Part shown: positions 16,677 to 25,848 of the stretch, piece by piece
Numbering within the stretch: the first letter of the stretch is position 1
Layout: each line of letters starts with the position of its first letter
Source of the DNA: Pedobacter glucosidilyticus
GTDB lineage: Bacteria; Bacteroidota; Bacteroidia; Sphingobacteriales; Sphingobacteriaceae
DNA: 64,000 bases
Direction of reading: 5' to 3'
Assembly: GCF_002483235.1 (NCBI RefSeq)
Contig: NZ_DLHN01000022.1
Location: forward strand, 62,001-126,000
Program-made: the position numbers and the translations under genes
The notes under the pieces: generated by a model
What the model was told of the DNA's origin: nothing
What the model saw: the letters and a program-made list of their open reading frames with translations, nothing else
The model's database searches: none

Positions 16677-17309
16677 TTAATGTAAGAGGTTGTAAAATTG
16701 CTTAAAGGCTTCCGCCGGATGTTCGGCTTTGTTAACTGCTGCTGATACTGCTACACCTTTAATGCCAGTTTTTAGTAAATCTGCTACATCATTTAAACCA
16801 ACACCACCTGCTGCAATCAGAGGAAAATCAATTCTTGATTTTTTTAAAGCACTTACAGCATCTGCATAACCCTTTAAACCCCAATGTTCACAAGTATTAG
16901 GCTTTGTGTCGGTATGTGCAAAAGGACCACAGCCAATATAATCTGCTCCGTTTTGGATATGTTTAAGGATAGTTGCTAAATCATTGGCAGATGCGCCTAA
17001 GGTTTTATCATCACCAATTTGTGCTCTTACCAAAGAAATATCTGCATCCATATCTTCAATATGAACACCTTGTATATCTGCCTGATGCACTAAGTGTATA
17101 TGGTTGGTAACAATTAAAGTTGTGCCCCAATCATCACAAATACTTGCTATTTGATGGATTTCTGCTAGCATGTCCTCATCAGATTTAGATAAGCAACGGT
17201 ATTGCACCCATTTAGCCCCTTGCGAGCAGGCCATTTCTACCTGCGCCACATGACTGATGTGAGGTAAGTCTTGTGTGAGGTAATGTAAGGTATCAACAAA
17301 TTTCTTCAT
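16677..17309 (-). CDS. thiE: Thiamine phosphate synthase ThiE
   Basis: Joins hydroxymethylpyrimidine diphosphate to the thiazole phosphate to give thiamine phosphate. The TIM-barrel protein of 210 residues has KWVQYRCLSKS (first phosphate/Mg region), GVHIEDMDAD, GASANDL, the signature YIGCGPFAHTDTKPN and the phosphate loop AAGGVGLNDVADLLKTGIKGVAVSAAV. It starts one base after the stop of the PafA-type phosphatase and is followed 3 bp later by the TPK-like gene. The other de novo genes (thiC, thiG, thiH, thiD) are not in the window; thiL lies 44 kb away. Confidence 0.92.
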   Translation of the reverse strand: MKKFVDTLHYLTQDLPHISHVAQVEMACSQGAKWVQYRCLSKSDEDMLAEIHQIASICDDWGTTLIVTNHIHLVHQADIQGVHIEDMDADISLVRAQIGDDKTLGASANDLATILKHIQNGADYIGCGPFAHTDTKPNTCEHWGLKGYADAVSALKKSRIDFPLIAAGGVGLNDVADLLKTGIKGVAVSAAVNKAEHPAEAFKQFYNLLH

Positions 17310-17310
17310 G

Positions 17311-18957
17311 TTATTTTAAAGCTTCGGTAACTACATCGCCAATATTACCATTAGGTTCTTGTATACGTAATAGGGCAGAAATAGTAGGCGCAATATCACT
17401 CATAGAAACCGTTCTGTTGCTGATGCCTTGCTTAATTCCCCATCCCATAAATACCATCGGGATATGCGTATCGTAAGGATTCCAAACTCCATGTGATGTT
17501 CCGGTTATGCCATAACCTTGAAACCATGCCGGGTCTAATACAATTTGTAACTCGCCACTTCTTTTTATATGATAAGCGTTGATGATTTTCTCTCTCAACT
17601 TAGCAGGTACTGCACCTTCGTTCACATTGGCTAAATCAACCACAAAAGATACTCCTTCTTGCTTTTTAAGAAAATGGATACAGTCTTTTTTTAAGTCATC
17701 TATATCAATTTTGCTAGCTTCAATAGCCTGATAGTTGAAATTTACCTGATAATTGGTAATAGCTCTTATTAAACCTTTAGCTTGGTATTTATTAAATAAA
17801 AGCTCGTTTAATTGTTTAGAGATGGTTCTGGTGTTGAAATAGCCAGCGTTAATCTTGTTATCAATTAAAAAATTAGGGTTATGCGCTGCGCCATGATCAG
17901 CACTTAAGAAAAAAGTATAATTTCCCTTGCCTACGGTATTATCCAAATAGGTTAAAAATACTTCTAAGTCTTTATCCAACCTTAAATAAGTATCTTCTAT
18001 CTCTATCGAGTTTGGACCAAACTGATGACCAATATAATCTGTACTGGATAAGCTTACGGCTAATAAATCCGTAATATCATCAGCGCCAAGCTTTTCTTCT
18101 TTTATGGTAGCTTTTGCAAAATCTAAAGTTAAGGTATTGGCAAAAGGTGTATTTCTGATGGTGTTAAAATCAGACCCTTTTATTTGAGGTATTTTATGGG
18201 GGAAAACTGGTTTTGCTTCGCCTTTAAATTTTCCTTCATACTTATTGTCATCTGCACTACTTTGCACATAAGTGTTGATTGGGTAAAGGGTATTCCAATC
18301 TTGTGTTAAATATTTATCTACCAATTTTTGGTTGTTAAAAGTTTTTACCCATGTTGGTAAATCTTGCATATAATAGGTAGAACTTATCCAAGAGCCCGTT
18401 AAATCATCAAACCAGTAAGCTGCGTTGGCACTATGACCGGCCGGAAGTATTCCCCCTCTATCCTTTAAAGCGATGCCAATAACTTTAGATCTGAAATTGG
18501 TAGCTAGTTTTAATTCATCGCCAATGGTAGAACTTAACAGATTTTTAGGTGACATTTTACCAGCATCTGATGTACTACCTACCGTATTTACCGTGGTATC
18601 TTCTGTACAATACATATCGTAACCACTATTTTGTTCTATCCAATTGTTAGCTGTTATACCGTTAATGGCGGGTACAGAGCCTGTGTAAATACTAGCATGG
18701 CCACAAGCAGTTTGTGTAGTTGCATATCCAATATGCGCATTCTCGCAAGAAAAACCTTCTTTCAATAATCTTTTAAATCCTCCTTCTCCGTAACGAGATG
18801 CGTAACGATAAAGATAATCCCAACGCATTTGATCTACTACCAAACCAACCACCAGTTTTGGGCGGGCAGGGGTGCTGGTTTTTGGGGGTTGGGGTTTTTG
18901 TTGTGCAAATAAAAGAATAGGACAAAACAGAATAGAAAATATATAGGAAAATTTCAT
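17311..18957 (-). CDS. Secreted PafA-type alkaline phosphatase
   Basis: Alkaline-phosphatase-superfamily monoesterase of 548 residues with a Sec signal peptide (MKFSYIFSILFCPILLFAQ), so periplasmic or exported. Asp42 (VVDQMRWDY), nucleophile Thr81 in the TQTACGHASIYTG motif (assigned by alignment), Asn104/105 and the Lys165-x-Arg167 pair are the PafA-type substrate residues; the second metal site is SADHGAAHNP and GTSHGVWNP. It reads with thiE with only a 1-base gap, so it leads an operon with two thiamine genes. This suggests dephosphorylation of thiamine phosphates outside the cytoplasm, but it may be a general phosphatase. Confidence 0.88.
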   Translation of the reverse strand: MKFSYIFSILFCPILLFAQQKPQPPKTSTPARPKLVVGLVVDQMRWDYLYRYASRYGEGGFKRLLKEGFSCENAHIGYATTQTACGHASIYTGSVPAINGITANNWIEQNSGYDMYCTEDTTVNTVGSTSDAGKMSPKNLLSSTIGDELKLATNFRSKVIGIALKDRGGILPAGHSANAAYWFDDLTGSWISSTYYMQDLPTWVKTFNNQKLVDKYLTQDWNTLYPINTYVQSSADDNKYEGKFKGEAKPVFPHKIPQIKGSDFNTIRNTPFANTLTLDFAKATIKEEKLGADDITDLLAVSLSSTDYIGHQFGPNSIEIEDTYLRLDKDLEVFLTYLDNTVGKGNYTFFLSADHGAAHNPNFLIDNKINAGYFNTRTISKQLNELLFNKYQAKGLIRAITNYQVNFNYQAIEASKIDIDDLKKDCIHFLKKQEGVSFVVDLANVNEGAVPAKLREKIINAYHIKRSGELQIVLDPAWFQGYGITGTSHGVWNPYDTHIPMVFMGWGIKQGISNRTVSMSDIAPTISALLRIQEPNGNIGDVVTEALK

Positions 18958-19174
18958 AAAAGAAACGAATTAATAAGCGACCTAAATTAGATAAATAATT
19001 TATTTTGAAAGAGGCTTTGTTGTAAAGATGGTGTTAAGTTATTTTAATTATATACCTAACTCTATCTGAAATACAGCATTTCAAAAGTTTTTGTCATGTT
19101 GTAAACTGTAATCTCCATCAGTTGTATTGTAACTGATGTTTTAGAACTTGCACAAAATATTATCATGCTATTAT

Positions 19175-19227
19175 AAAAGAAGGTTGTTTCCAACATTTGG
19201 TTGCGAAGTAAGAAACAACCTTCTTTT
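19175..19227 (-). terminator. Long terminator stem at the end of the Sus-like locus
   Basis: Arms AAAAGAAGGTTGTTTC (19175-19190) and GAAACAACCTTCTTTT (19212-19227) form a 16-bp perfect stem with a 21-base loop. It begins 2 bases after the stop of the LamG-like gene. On the minus strand the lower arm is followed by ATAATAG rather than a pure T-run, but the arm itself ends in TTTT. Confidence 0.75.
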
Positions 19228-19228
19228 G

Positions 19229-20506
19229 CTATTCTACAATAAATTTAAAATTGTATTCTTTGGTTTTTGACATGACTTTTAACATATAAAAGCCTGACTT
19301 TAATCCTTTAGCTTTAAGATTTTCTACAACTATTTCTTGCCTTCCCTTTTGAACATTTATAGTTTCTTTAATAATGTTTCTACCCGTTAAATCAGTAATC
19401 ATCAAATTTACGGGGCCAGCCTCTTGCATAAAAAGTGATACCGTAAACTGATTAGTAACTGGATTGGGATATAAAACCGCTTCTTCTACCATAATTTTAT
19501 TATCTGAAGAATTTTCTTGAATAAACATTTCTTCAAAACCAGCTTGCATAATTTGTGTAGGCGGTACAAAACAATTATTAGCGGCATTAACCTTTTGGCA
19601 ATCAAAAATAGCTTTAGCTTGATTATCTGTTACGGCAAAGTTCCAGATCATAAAGTCATCAATTTTTTGTACAGGTTTAATGTTGGCATTTACGTCGTCT
19701 TTAATATCACGAGCCCCAAAACCCCAATTGGTAATACTATTAAAGAGATTTTGAATACCAAATGAAGCGTAGCCTCCACCAAAATTTGAGGCTAAGGGAT
19801 CTGTGGTTGTTGTAACTATTCTTGGTCCTGTTTTATCATATTTTACTGTACCAGGTTTACCAACATATAATTTAGTACGTTTTACTCCGTTAACTTTGCT
19901 CATACACAAAATTAACTGATACCAACCTGCTCCTGCATCAAAAGAAGCTGGCGACCAGAACTCATAATCGAAACGAGCATTATTATTATTTTCTACACAA
20001 CGCCTTAAAAAGATTTTACTGCCTTTATGCATCAAAGCAAATTCGCTATTATCTCTTCCACCATATAAAATTTTTCTCGTTATATTAACTTCTGCAGGGT
20101 CAGCATAAACCCAGCATGATAAGGTAAAGTTTTCTGGTATATTGCCTAATCCAAATAGTTTTTTGGCAGTTGGTTCAGGCAATATACTAGACCACGTTAC
20201 AACGTCTGAATAACCCTCAGATGAAAAGCTAAAAGCATCGTTGTTATTGTTAAAACGATCTGTGCTATAATTACCTCTTCTATCTAAACCAAGTCTGCCC
20301 CCCCCAAGATAAGCCCCAGGAGCATATTTAGTATTACCAAACTCATCAGTAAAAATATAGATTTCATCGGCAGGTTTAAACCTAAACCAAACCTGAGGTT
20401 CAGAGATTTGAGCATCAGCATGAGTTATACAAAGAATACTTAGTAGCAATATTATATTCCATTTCAACCCCCTATATAGGATGAAATTTAAAAATATCTT
20501 TTTCAT
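19229..20506 (-). CDS. LamG-like protein exported by the type IX secretion system
   Basis: Protein of 425 residues. Signal peptide in the first 32 residues (ATG at 20506; a second in-frame hydrophobic core follows, ILLLSILCITHADAQ). Residues about 100-330 form a concanavalin-A/LamG-like jelly roll (FTLSCWVYADPAEVN, WYQLILCMSKV). The last 80 residues are a type A T9SS C-terminal sorting domain (LYPNPVTNQFTVSL ... GFYMLKVMSKTKEYNFKFIVE), so it is predicted to be secreted or cell-surface attached through the outer membrane. Last gene of the Sus-like locus, 10 bp after the large GDPD gene. It may bind or recognise the target substrate; no catalytic motif is seen. Confidence 0.85.
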   Translation of the reverse strand: MKKIFLNFILYRGLKWNIILLLSILCITHADAQISEPQVWFRFKPADEIYIFTDEFGNTKYAPGAYLGGGRLGLDRRGNYSTDRFNNNNDAFSFSSEGYSDVVTWSSILPEPTAKKLFGLGNIPENFTLSCWVYADPAEVNITRKILYGGRDNSEFALMHKGSKIFLRRCVENNNNARFDYEFWSPASFDAGAGWYQLILCMSKVNGVKRTKLYVGKPGTVKYDKTGPRIVTTTTDPLASNFGGGYASFGIQNLFNSITNWGFGARDIKDDVNANIKPVQKIDDFMIWNFAVTDNQAKAIFDCQKVNAANNCFVPPTQIMQAGFEEMFIQENSSDNKIMVEEAVLYPNPVTNQFTVSLFMQEAGPVNLMITDLTGRNIIKETINVQKGRQEIVVENLKAKGLKSGFYMLKVMSKTKEYNFKFIVE

Positions 20507-20515
20507 AAAATTATT

Positions 20516-22216
20516 TTAAAATGGTTTATACTTACCAGCAGCTTGTAAATACACTTTTAGTGCATCAGGCCTATCTGTTAATACATAATTTACACCTGCT
20601 GGTACATAAAAGTCCCAGTCGCCTCTAAAATCAAAATCTCCAATATCCGTAACTCTTGGAACAAAGGTTGTTGAGTTTTCTTTTACAAAACCAGAAACTA
20701 AATTTGTAGTAACCCTAGCACCGGTAGTAGAATTAAAATCAGGAATAGCACATACCTCTGGTACCGAGGTAAATATGCCTACAGGATAACCAAATGATTG
20801 TACATACTCTACAAAGTTTTTATTTCCTAATATGGCCCATTTTCTTAGAATCCATACTTGATTGGCATTACCTGCACCGTATTCTACTGTACCAAAGGGA
20901 TAAGCCTTAAAGGTAAGTTCAAAACCATCTGCTAAACCAGAATTTATCCATCCATCAATATAATCTTTATATTTTTGAACATCTTGTTCAGTGTAGGCGG
21001 TACTGGTTTCATTTAAACCATCGAATAGCACTGGGGTAAAATAGATGGCTTTCATCGTTTCAGGATTAGTGATATTCATTTGATTAAACGCTGTAATAAT
21101 GTCGGTATGGGAGATAGGATATCTACCTTTAAAAATAGAACGGCTTACTAGCTGCTGACCATTAATAATTGGATAAACTAGCTTAAATGTGGTAGCATCA
21201 TTAGCAGCTCTGTCAAGGTTAATCCAAGGTATAGGTATAGTTGTACTGTTGTTTTTTATGAATGATAAAATTATATCAAGACTTTGGATAGAAGGCGGGG
21301 CTGTAGCAGGTTGATCTATAATCTCATCAAAACGATTTTTTAGTAGCTTTCCTTGCAATTGTGCCAAAGATTTTGATTGTACAGAGCCAGTTAAATCTGT
21401 TCTTTTATTTAAGCCCATATCATGAAATACAATAACCTTATTATCTGATGTGGTTTGCATATCAAGCTCTATCATACCATAAAGATTATCTATAGCTTTT
21501 TTGATGGCACTATAAGAATTTTCAGGATCTCTTACTCCTTCCCAGTAACCTCTATGGCAACCAATGGAAACAAAATTATTAGGTTTGGGATAACTGCCCG
21601 GAGTAAGAAATATTAAACTAGAATCAAAAGCACCAAGCCCTGGTATTTTAAAGGCTATGAAATTTGAATTTTTTATACTTACCTCTACAATAACTTTAAA
21701 TTCACCTTCTGTTCTATTACCTGTAGCTCTTTTTACCAATTCTTTAATATCGGTACTTAGATAAGGACTAAACCAATAAGGAACTTCTGAATTCGGTAAT
21801 TTCCATGGATTTATGGTATAGCTTGTTGAGCTTGTTGTTACAAAACCACCATATAAAAATTTCCCTTTACCATCTATTGCTGAGGAATTATATTTATACA
21901 TTTTAATACAAATACCAGAGTTTACATTAGTTAAAGGACAACTGGTTACTATTGTTGACGGTGTTGAACTGCTAACCACTGTTCTAACAATTCCGTTAGT
22001 TAAATCTGCACCTCTTCTATAAAGTAATGCAGGGTCAAATACCAACATATCGTTCTCTGTTTGTGATGGATCAACCTTAGGATTTGCAGAAGAATAGTTG
22101 AAAATAGTTGTGCCGGTTTTTATAATTCCTCTTGTTGGTGTTTGAGCAAATGACATAAGATTCATGCACAAATAGCACAGAAAATTAAAGAATACCCATT
22201 TCATACTTCTTTTCAT
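20516..22216 (-). CDS. Large glycerophosphodiester phosphodiesterase (GDPD family), exported
   Basis: The start is taken as the ATG at 22216, giving a clear signal peptide (KRSMKWVFFNFLCYLC ... SFAQ); an in-frame ATG at 22243 adds nine residues and overlaps the upstream stop. Residues about 20-215 form an unassigned domain; the GDPD barrel starts with His221-Arg (GCHRGYWEGV), PENSYSA, Glu-x-Asp in MIELDMQ, and VFHDMGLNKRTD. These are the metal and catalytic residues that hydrolyse glycerophosphodiesters to glycerol-3-phosphate and an alcohol. A predicted soluble periplasmic enzyme, with no T9SS sorting tail. It follows the fibre-like gene by a few bases in the Sus-like locus. Confidence 0.88.
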   Translation of the reverse strand: MKRSMKWVFFNFLCYLCMNLMSFAQTPTRGIIKTGTTIFNYSSANPKVDPSQTENDMLVFDPALLYRRGADLTNGIVRTVVSSSTPSTIVTSCPLTNVNSGICIKMYKYNSSAIDGKGKFLYGGFVTTSSTSYTINPWKLPNSEVPYWFSPYLSTDIKELVKRATGNRTEGEFKVIVEVSIKNSNFIAFKIPGLGAFDSSLIFLTPGSYPKPNNFVSIGCHRGYWEGVRDPENSYSAIKKAIDNLYGMIELDMQTTSDNKVIVFHDMGLNKRTDLTGSVQSKSLAQLQGKLLKNRFDEIIDQPATAPPSIQSLDIILSFIKNNSTTIPIPWINLDRAANDATTFKLVYPIINGQQLVSRSIFKGRYPISHTDIITAFNQMNITNPETMKAIYFTPVLFDGLNETSTAYTEQDVQKYKDYIDGWINSGLADGFELTFKAYPFGTVEYGAGNANQVWILRKWAILGNKNFVEYVQSFGYPVGIFTSVPEVCAIPDFNSTTGARVTTNLVSGFVKENSTTFVPRVTDIGDFDFRGDWDFYVPAGVNYVLTDRPDALKVYLQAAGKYKPF

Positions 22217-22239
22217 GATTTTTAATTTAAATGATGAAT

Positions 22240-23397
22240 TCAATTAATTTTAAGGCTTAATAGCTTCTTGTTAATCTCTGATATTTCAGCCCTTAACCCA
22301 TCATTTTCTTTTTTATCTTGCTCAAGCCCTTCTATTTTCTTTTCTTGTTCTATCATATACAAGGTTAATTCTTCAATCTTTTTCAACAAGAGTGTATTCA
22401 TATTATGTAAGGTATAACCTGTTTTTTTGATTTCATTTTCTGAGGGTACTTCTGGAAGATGTTTATTAGCCTGAATAAAATCAGACACTTCCTTTAAGGA
22501 TCGCAATTTGTAATCAGAAGCAAAAACATAATCACTCCAACTTGCAGGGTTTTCAATGGCATAATCTGCTGCGATAACTCCTTTTTCAATCCATAAACTA
22601 AAAGAATCTCTCGAAGCTACTGCTCTTGCACCTTGAAATTTTGCTTTATTGGAACCTATTAAAACCGTACCGTCACCATCTATCATCATATCCAACCTAC
22701 CTGCATATGAATTAAATCTGTTATTAAAAAATCCAATTCCTCCCGTTGTAGCAGATCCTGTACCGGAGAGATGAACTATACCATAAGAGTTTACACCAAA
22801 TTGCGAAAAACTAATACCAACATCCCCAGTCCCCTGACGAGAGAAACTGCCAACAATACCATTTATAGCAGCAGGATTATCGTCATTTACAACTAATTTT
22901 GCTCTTACAGATGCTGGCGGCGTAGTACCTACATACACATCACCTGTGAAAGTTGCTCCACCTTCGCTCCAAAACTTTAATTTTCTATTGGCCCCTGTAG
23001 TACCAGCCCCTACAATATCCAAAGCGTCTGACCAACCTTGGTAAACTATTTTTCCTGCATTACTTTCGCGAGTTAATATATGAGACCCTAGACGTAGTTC
23101 TTTAAAATCTGCATTACCTGTAATATTTGAATTGCCATTAACAGTCAAATTCCCATCAACTCGCATTGGAGACCAAGATGTGACACCATATTCACCCACC
23201 TTAAATCTTTCTTGACCATTAAAAAAAAGAGCAATACCAGCTTCCGCAGCAGATGTAGAACCCGACATAAAAAGGTTAAATTCACCACCCGTAAAAAGTG
23301 GGGCCATTTTGTACTTAGTCGCAATATATTCTTGCGCATTAATATGGTATAAACCAAGTGTTAAAAAAATTGTAAGCGTAATAATTAATCTTTTCAT
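22240..23397 (-). CDS. Secreted fibre-like protein with C-terminal coiled coil
   Basis: Protein of 385 residues with signal peptide (MKRLIITLTIFLTLGLYHINAQ). The middle (about 30-280) is repetitive and beta-rich with NG/GT-rich turns, as in tail-fibre-like Bacteroidota surface proteins; the segment WSDYVFASDYKLRSLKEV with HLPEVPSENEI is a recurring C-terminal module in these, and it is followed by a predicted coiled coil (about 335-385) that probably trimerises. No sorting domain of type IX type A was seen. Function unknown. It sits between the two GDPD genes of the Sus-like locus, which suggests a structural or adhesive role at the cell surface. Confidence 0.75.
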   Translation of the reverse strand: MKRLIITLTIFLTLGLYHINAQEYIATKYKMAPLFTGGEFNLFMSGSTSAAEAGIALFFNGQERFKVGEYGVTSWSPMRVDGNLTVNGNSNITGNADFKELRLGSHILTRESNAGKIVYQGWSDALDIVGAGTTGANRKLKFWSEGGATFTGDVYVGTTPPASVRAKLVVNDDNPAAINGIVGSFSRQGTGDVGISFSQFGVNSYGIVHLSGTGSATTGGIGFFNNRFNSYAGRLDMMIDGDGTVLIGSNKAKFQGARAVASRDSFSLWIEKGVIAADYAIENPASWSDYVFASDYKLRSLKEVSDFIQANKHLPEVPSENEIKKTGYTLHNMNTLLLKKIEELTLYMIEQEKKIEGLEQDKKENDGLRAEISEINKKLLSLKIN

Positions 23398-23464
23398 AAT
23401 TTTATTTTTATTTCTTAGCCTACTCTATTAAGGTTTTTCAGCATCCACCTTTATAGTATATTTT

Positions 23465-24376
23465 CTATTTATGTAATTTTTTCTTTTTAAGATATAACAG
23501 CATTTCTTTAGGTCGGTCAGTCTGTAAAATGGTAGCTCCATGTGCTATAAGCCAGTCCCAACTATCTTTGGTATTATCTTCTTCTACAGCCAAATCATCA
23601 TAATGCCCCCCATTTAAACTAGCCCATAAAGCGTTAATCCATATTTTAGAGCCATTAGCTTTTATGAATTGGTTATTGGTTAATAGCGATGAAGTATCTT
23701 TATGGAAAATGAGCTCAAAAGCTACCGGGTTTATTTTTTCCTGATAGGTTTCTATGATGGTTTTTGCATCTGGTTTATCTAAATCAACAACAGGCATAAA
23801 AACAATATTGTCTAAAATAGAACCGTATCTTTTAAGTACTTCATCATAACGGGCATCTGTTTTAAATAGGGCTTGTTGTAGGGTGTTTGTTTCTTTTAAA
23901 ATTTTATACGCTTCATTATAGTAAGGATAACTTTTATCCAGATTTACTAAAACCCGATCTTTAGCTAATAACATTACTTCTTTTAAAGTAGGGATGGTGT
24001 GGCTGGATAACCTTCCTAAACCATTTTTCAGATGAAATTTTTTAAGCTCGGCTAATGTATAATCAGATGGTTTTCCTTTGCCGTCAGTAGTTCTGTCAAT
24101 AGTATTATCATGCATAATAATAACATGGCCATCCTTAGAAATATTTAAATCCACCTCAATAATATCTACTCCCATATCAATAGCCAATTCAAAAGCTCTT
24201 AAAGAATTTTCAGGAGCATTACGCCAATCGCCACGATGAGCAGCAACCATCACCTTCTTATCTTGAGGGTTATGCAATTGCTTAAGTAAATAATTTATAT
24301 TCTTTGATTGTGCAGAAACAGATAAACCAGATAATAGTAATCCTGCAAAAACTAATATTTTTGATAAAATCTTCAT
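23465..24376 (-). CDS. Glycerophosphodiester phosphodiesterase (GDPD family), exported
   Basis: Protein of 303 residues with a Sec signal peptide (MKILSKILVFAGLLLSGLSVSAQ), so periplasmic. All GDPD catalytic residues are visible: His47-Arg48 (AAHRGDWRN), Glu56 (APENS), Glu74 and Asp76 (IIEVDLN), His89-Asp90 (IMHDNTIDRTTDG). Reaction: glycerophosphodiester to glycerol-3-phosphate plus alcohol. It is the first gene after the susD terminator, so its expression may depend on read-through or on its own promoter. The second, larger GDPD in the same locus suggests different substrates or positions. Confidence 0.92.
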   Translation of the reverse strand: MKILSKILVFAGLLLSGLSVSAQSKNINYLLKQLHNPQDKKVMVAAHRGDWRNAPENSLRAFELAIDMGVDIIEVDLNISKDGHVIIMHDNTIDRTTDGKGKPSDYTLAELKKFHLKNGLGRLSSHTIPTLKEVMLLAKDRVLVNLDKSYPYYNEAYKILKETNTLQQALFKTDARYDEVLKRYGSILDNIVFMPVVDLDKPDAKTIIETYQEKINPVAFELIFHKDTSSLLTNNQFIKANGSKIWINALWASLNGGHYDDLAVEEDNTKDSWDWLIAHGATILQTDRPKEMLLYLKKKKLHK

Positions 24377-24387
24377 GTTTTTAAGTA

Positions 24388-24419
24388 TAAAAAGAGCTTG
24401 CTTTTATAAAGCAAGCTCT
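24388..24419 (-). terminator. Hairpin terminator between susD and the first GDPD gene
   Basis: A 12-bp perfect stem, AGAGCTTGCTTT / AAAGCAAGCTCT, with a 3-base loop (TAT), followed on the minus strand by TTTTTATAC. It lies 12 bp past the susD stop and just 11 bp before the GDPD ATG. This placement allows high susC/susD and lower downstream expression by partial read-through. Confidence 0.85.
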
Positions 24420-24431
24420 AACCAATTAAAC

Positions 24432-25838
24432 CTAATTATACCCAGTATTTTGAGGAAAAATTGAGGGATTATTAATAATATTAACCTCGGTTTGAGGAAC
24501 AGGATATAGAAATTGAAATGGCTGAATAGTAACCGGAGTTAAGCCAGAAGTTTGCAATGCATTAATGGCTGTATTGGTTCTTACCAGATCAAACCACCGA
24601 TGTAATTCTAAGGGCAACTCTAAACGGCGTTCTTTTAAAACAGCATCTCTAAAAGCTGCCTGGTTAGGTAAAGATACTGGCGTGTAAGTAGTTGCAGAAG
24701 CTCTGCTGCGTACCGCATTTAAATAAACAAAAGCATCAGAAGTAATCAATGGGTTATAAGCTACTTCGTTTAAAGCTTCTGCATACATTAAAAGTACATC
24801 AGCATATCTTAAAATTATGTAATCGTTTCCAAGTGTACTGTTTGTAGGGTCGAAAGTGTCAAAATACTTTTTTACAGGTCTGTTATTGCCGTTGATGGTC
24901 TGAAAATTAAGTAAATCTCTCCTGGTATCTGTGCTTTCATAAGCAGCAAGTAATTTCGGGTCTAGAACAGGTTGATTAAAATACACCGCTAGACCATGTC
25001 CTTGTCCTTGTATATTTTTAGCATAGCGTACAGCAAAAATTATTTCTGCATTCATTTTATTATTCACGCTAAAAACATCAGCTACATTAGGCAATAATCT
25101 GTATTGATGAGGATTAGTAGAGGGAGGCACTAAATCATCTAAGATAGCAACTGCTTGGGGATATTTTTTTTCTGTTAAATAAACTTTGCCCAAAAGAGCT
25201 TTTGCAGCTCCGGCAGAAGCTCTACCAACATTTACACCTGTATAAGAAGGAGGAAGTAAGTTTATCGCAGCAGTAAGATCATCTTCTATAGCAGCATAAA
25301 CATCATTTATCGGGCTCCTGGGCAAAACTTTTGCCTCTGCCGCAGTAATAGGCTTTAATACTAAAGGTGCGGCCCCCCATAACCTAACAATATTAAAATA
25401 GTGTAATGCTCTTAAAAATCTAAGTTCTCCCTCATGTTGAGCTTTAAGACTTGGGTTTGTAACAACATTTATATTAGCCAGTGCATTATTACACCTTGCA
25501 ATGGCTGCATAAATTGCTCTCCACGCATCACTTATAGCAATATTATCAGACTGTGCCAGAAAACGATCTATATTATAGTCTCTTCCAGCATTACCTCCAG
25601 GGTTTTGATCCTCAATATTGTCTCCTCTTGTTTCCATTAAAGTAATAAACCTGTCTTGATACATGTTTGAGCTTTGTAATGCTGCATAACTTGCACTTAC
25701 TGCGGCACTAATATCCGCTGTATTTTTATAAAAATCAGCCTCAGTTAAAGCAGATGGGGGTGTAAGTGTTAAAAAATCTTCTTTACATGATGATAGTAGC
25801 ATCAAGCAACCAGTCATCAAGATTAATATATTTTTCAT
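24432..25838 (-). CDS. SusD/RagB-family outer-membrane lipoprotein
   Basis: Surface-exposed nutrient-binding lipoprotein of 468 residues, partner of the SusC-type channel. Lipobox LSSC with Cys18 precedes the mature protein. SusD features: LTEADFYKN in the N-terminal part, WRAIYAAIARCNNALANI, a TPR-like helical core (GELRFLRALHYFNIVRLWG, AAKALLGKVYL), the YIILRYADVLLMYAEALNE helix and the ERRLELPLELHRWFDLVR motif, with the FPQN-type tail. It follows susC by 10 bp. Which ligand it binds cannot be read from sequence; the neighbouring GDPD genes suggest a phosphodiester. Confidence 0.94.
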   Translation of the reverse strand: MKNILILMTGCLMLLSSCKEDFLTLTPPSALTEADFYKNTADISAAVSASYAALQSSNMYQDRFITLMETRGDNIEDQNPGGNAGRDYNIDRFLAQSDNIAISDAWRAIYAAIARCNNALANINVVTNPSLKAQHEGELRFLRALHYFNIVRLWGAAPLVLKPITAAEAKVLPRSPINDVYAAIEDDLTAAINLLPPSYTGVNVGRASAGAAKALLGKVYLTEKKYPQAVAILDDLVPPSTNPHQYRLLPNVADVFSVNNKMNAEIIFAVRYAKNIQGQGHGLAVYFNQPVLDPKLLAAYESTDTRRDLLNFQTINGNNRPVKKYFDTFDPTNSTLGNDYIILRYADVLLMYAEALNEVAYNPLITSDAFVYLNAVRSRASATTYTPVSLPNQAAFRDAVLKERRLELPLELHRWFDLVRTNTAINALQTSGLTPVTIQPFQFLYPVPQTEVNIINNPSIFPQNTGYN

Positions 25839-25848
25839 TTCTATTCCG

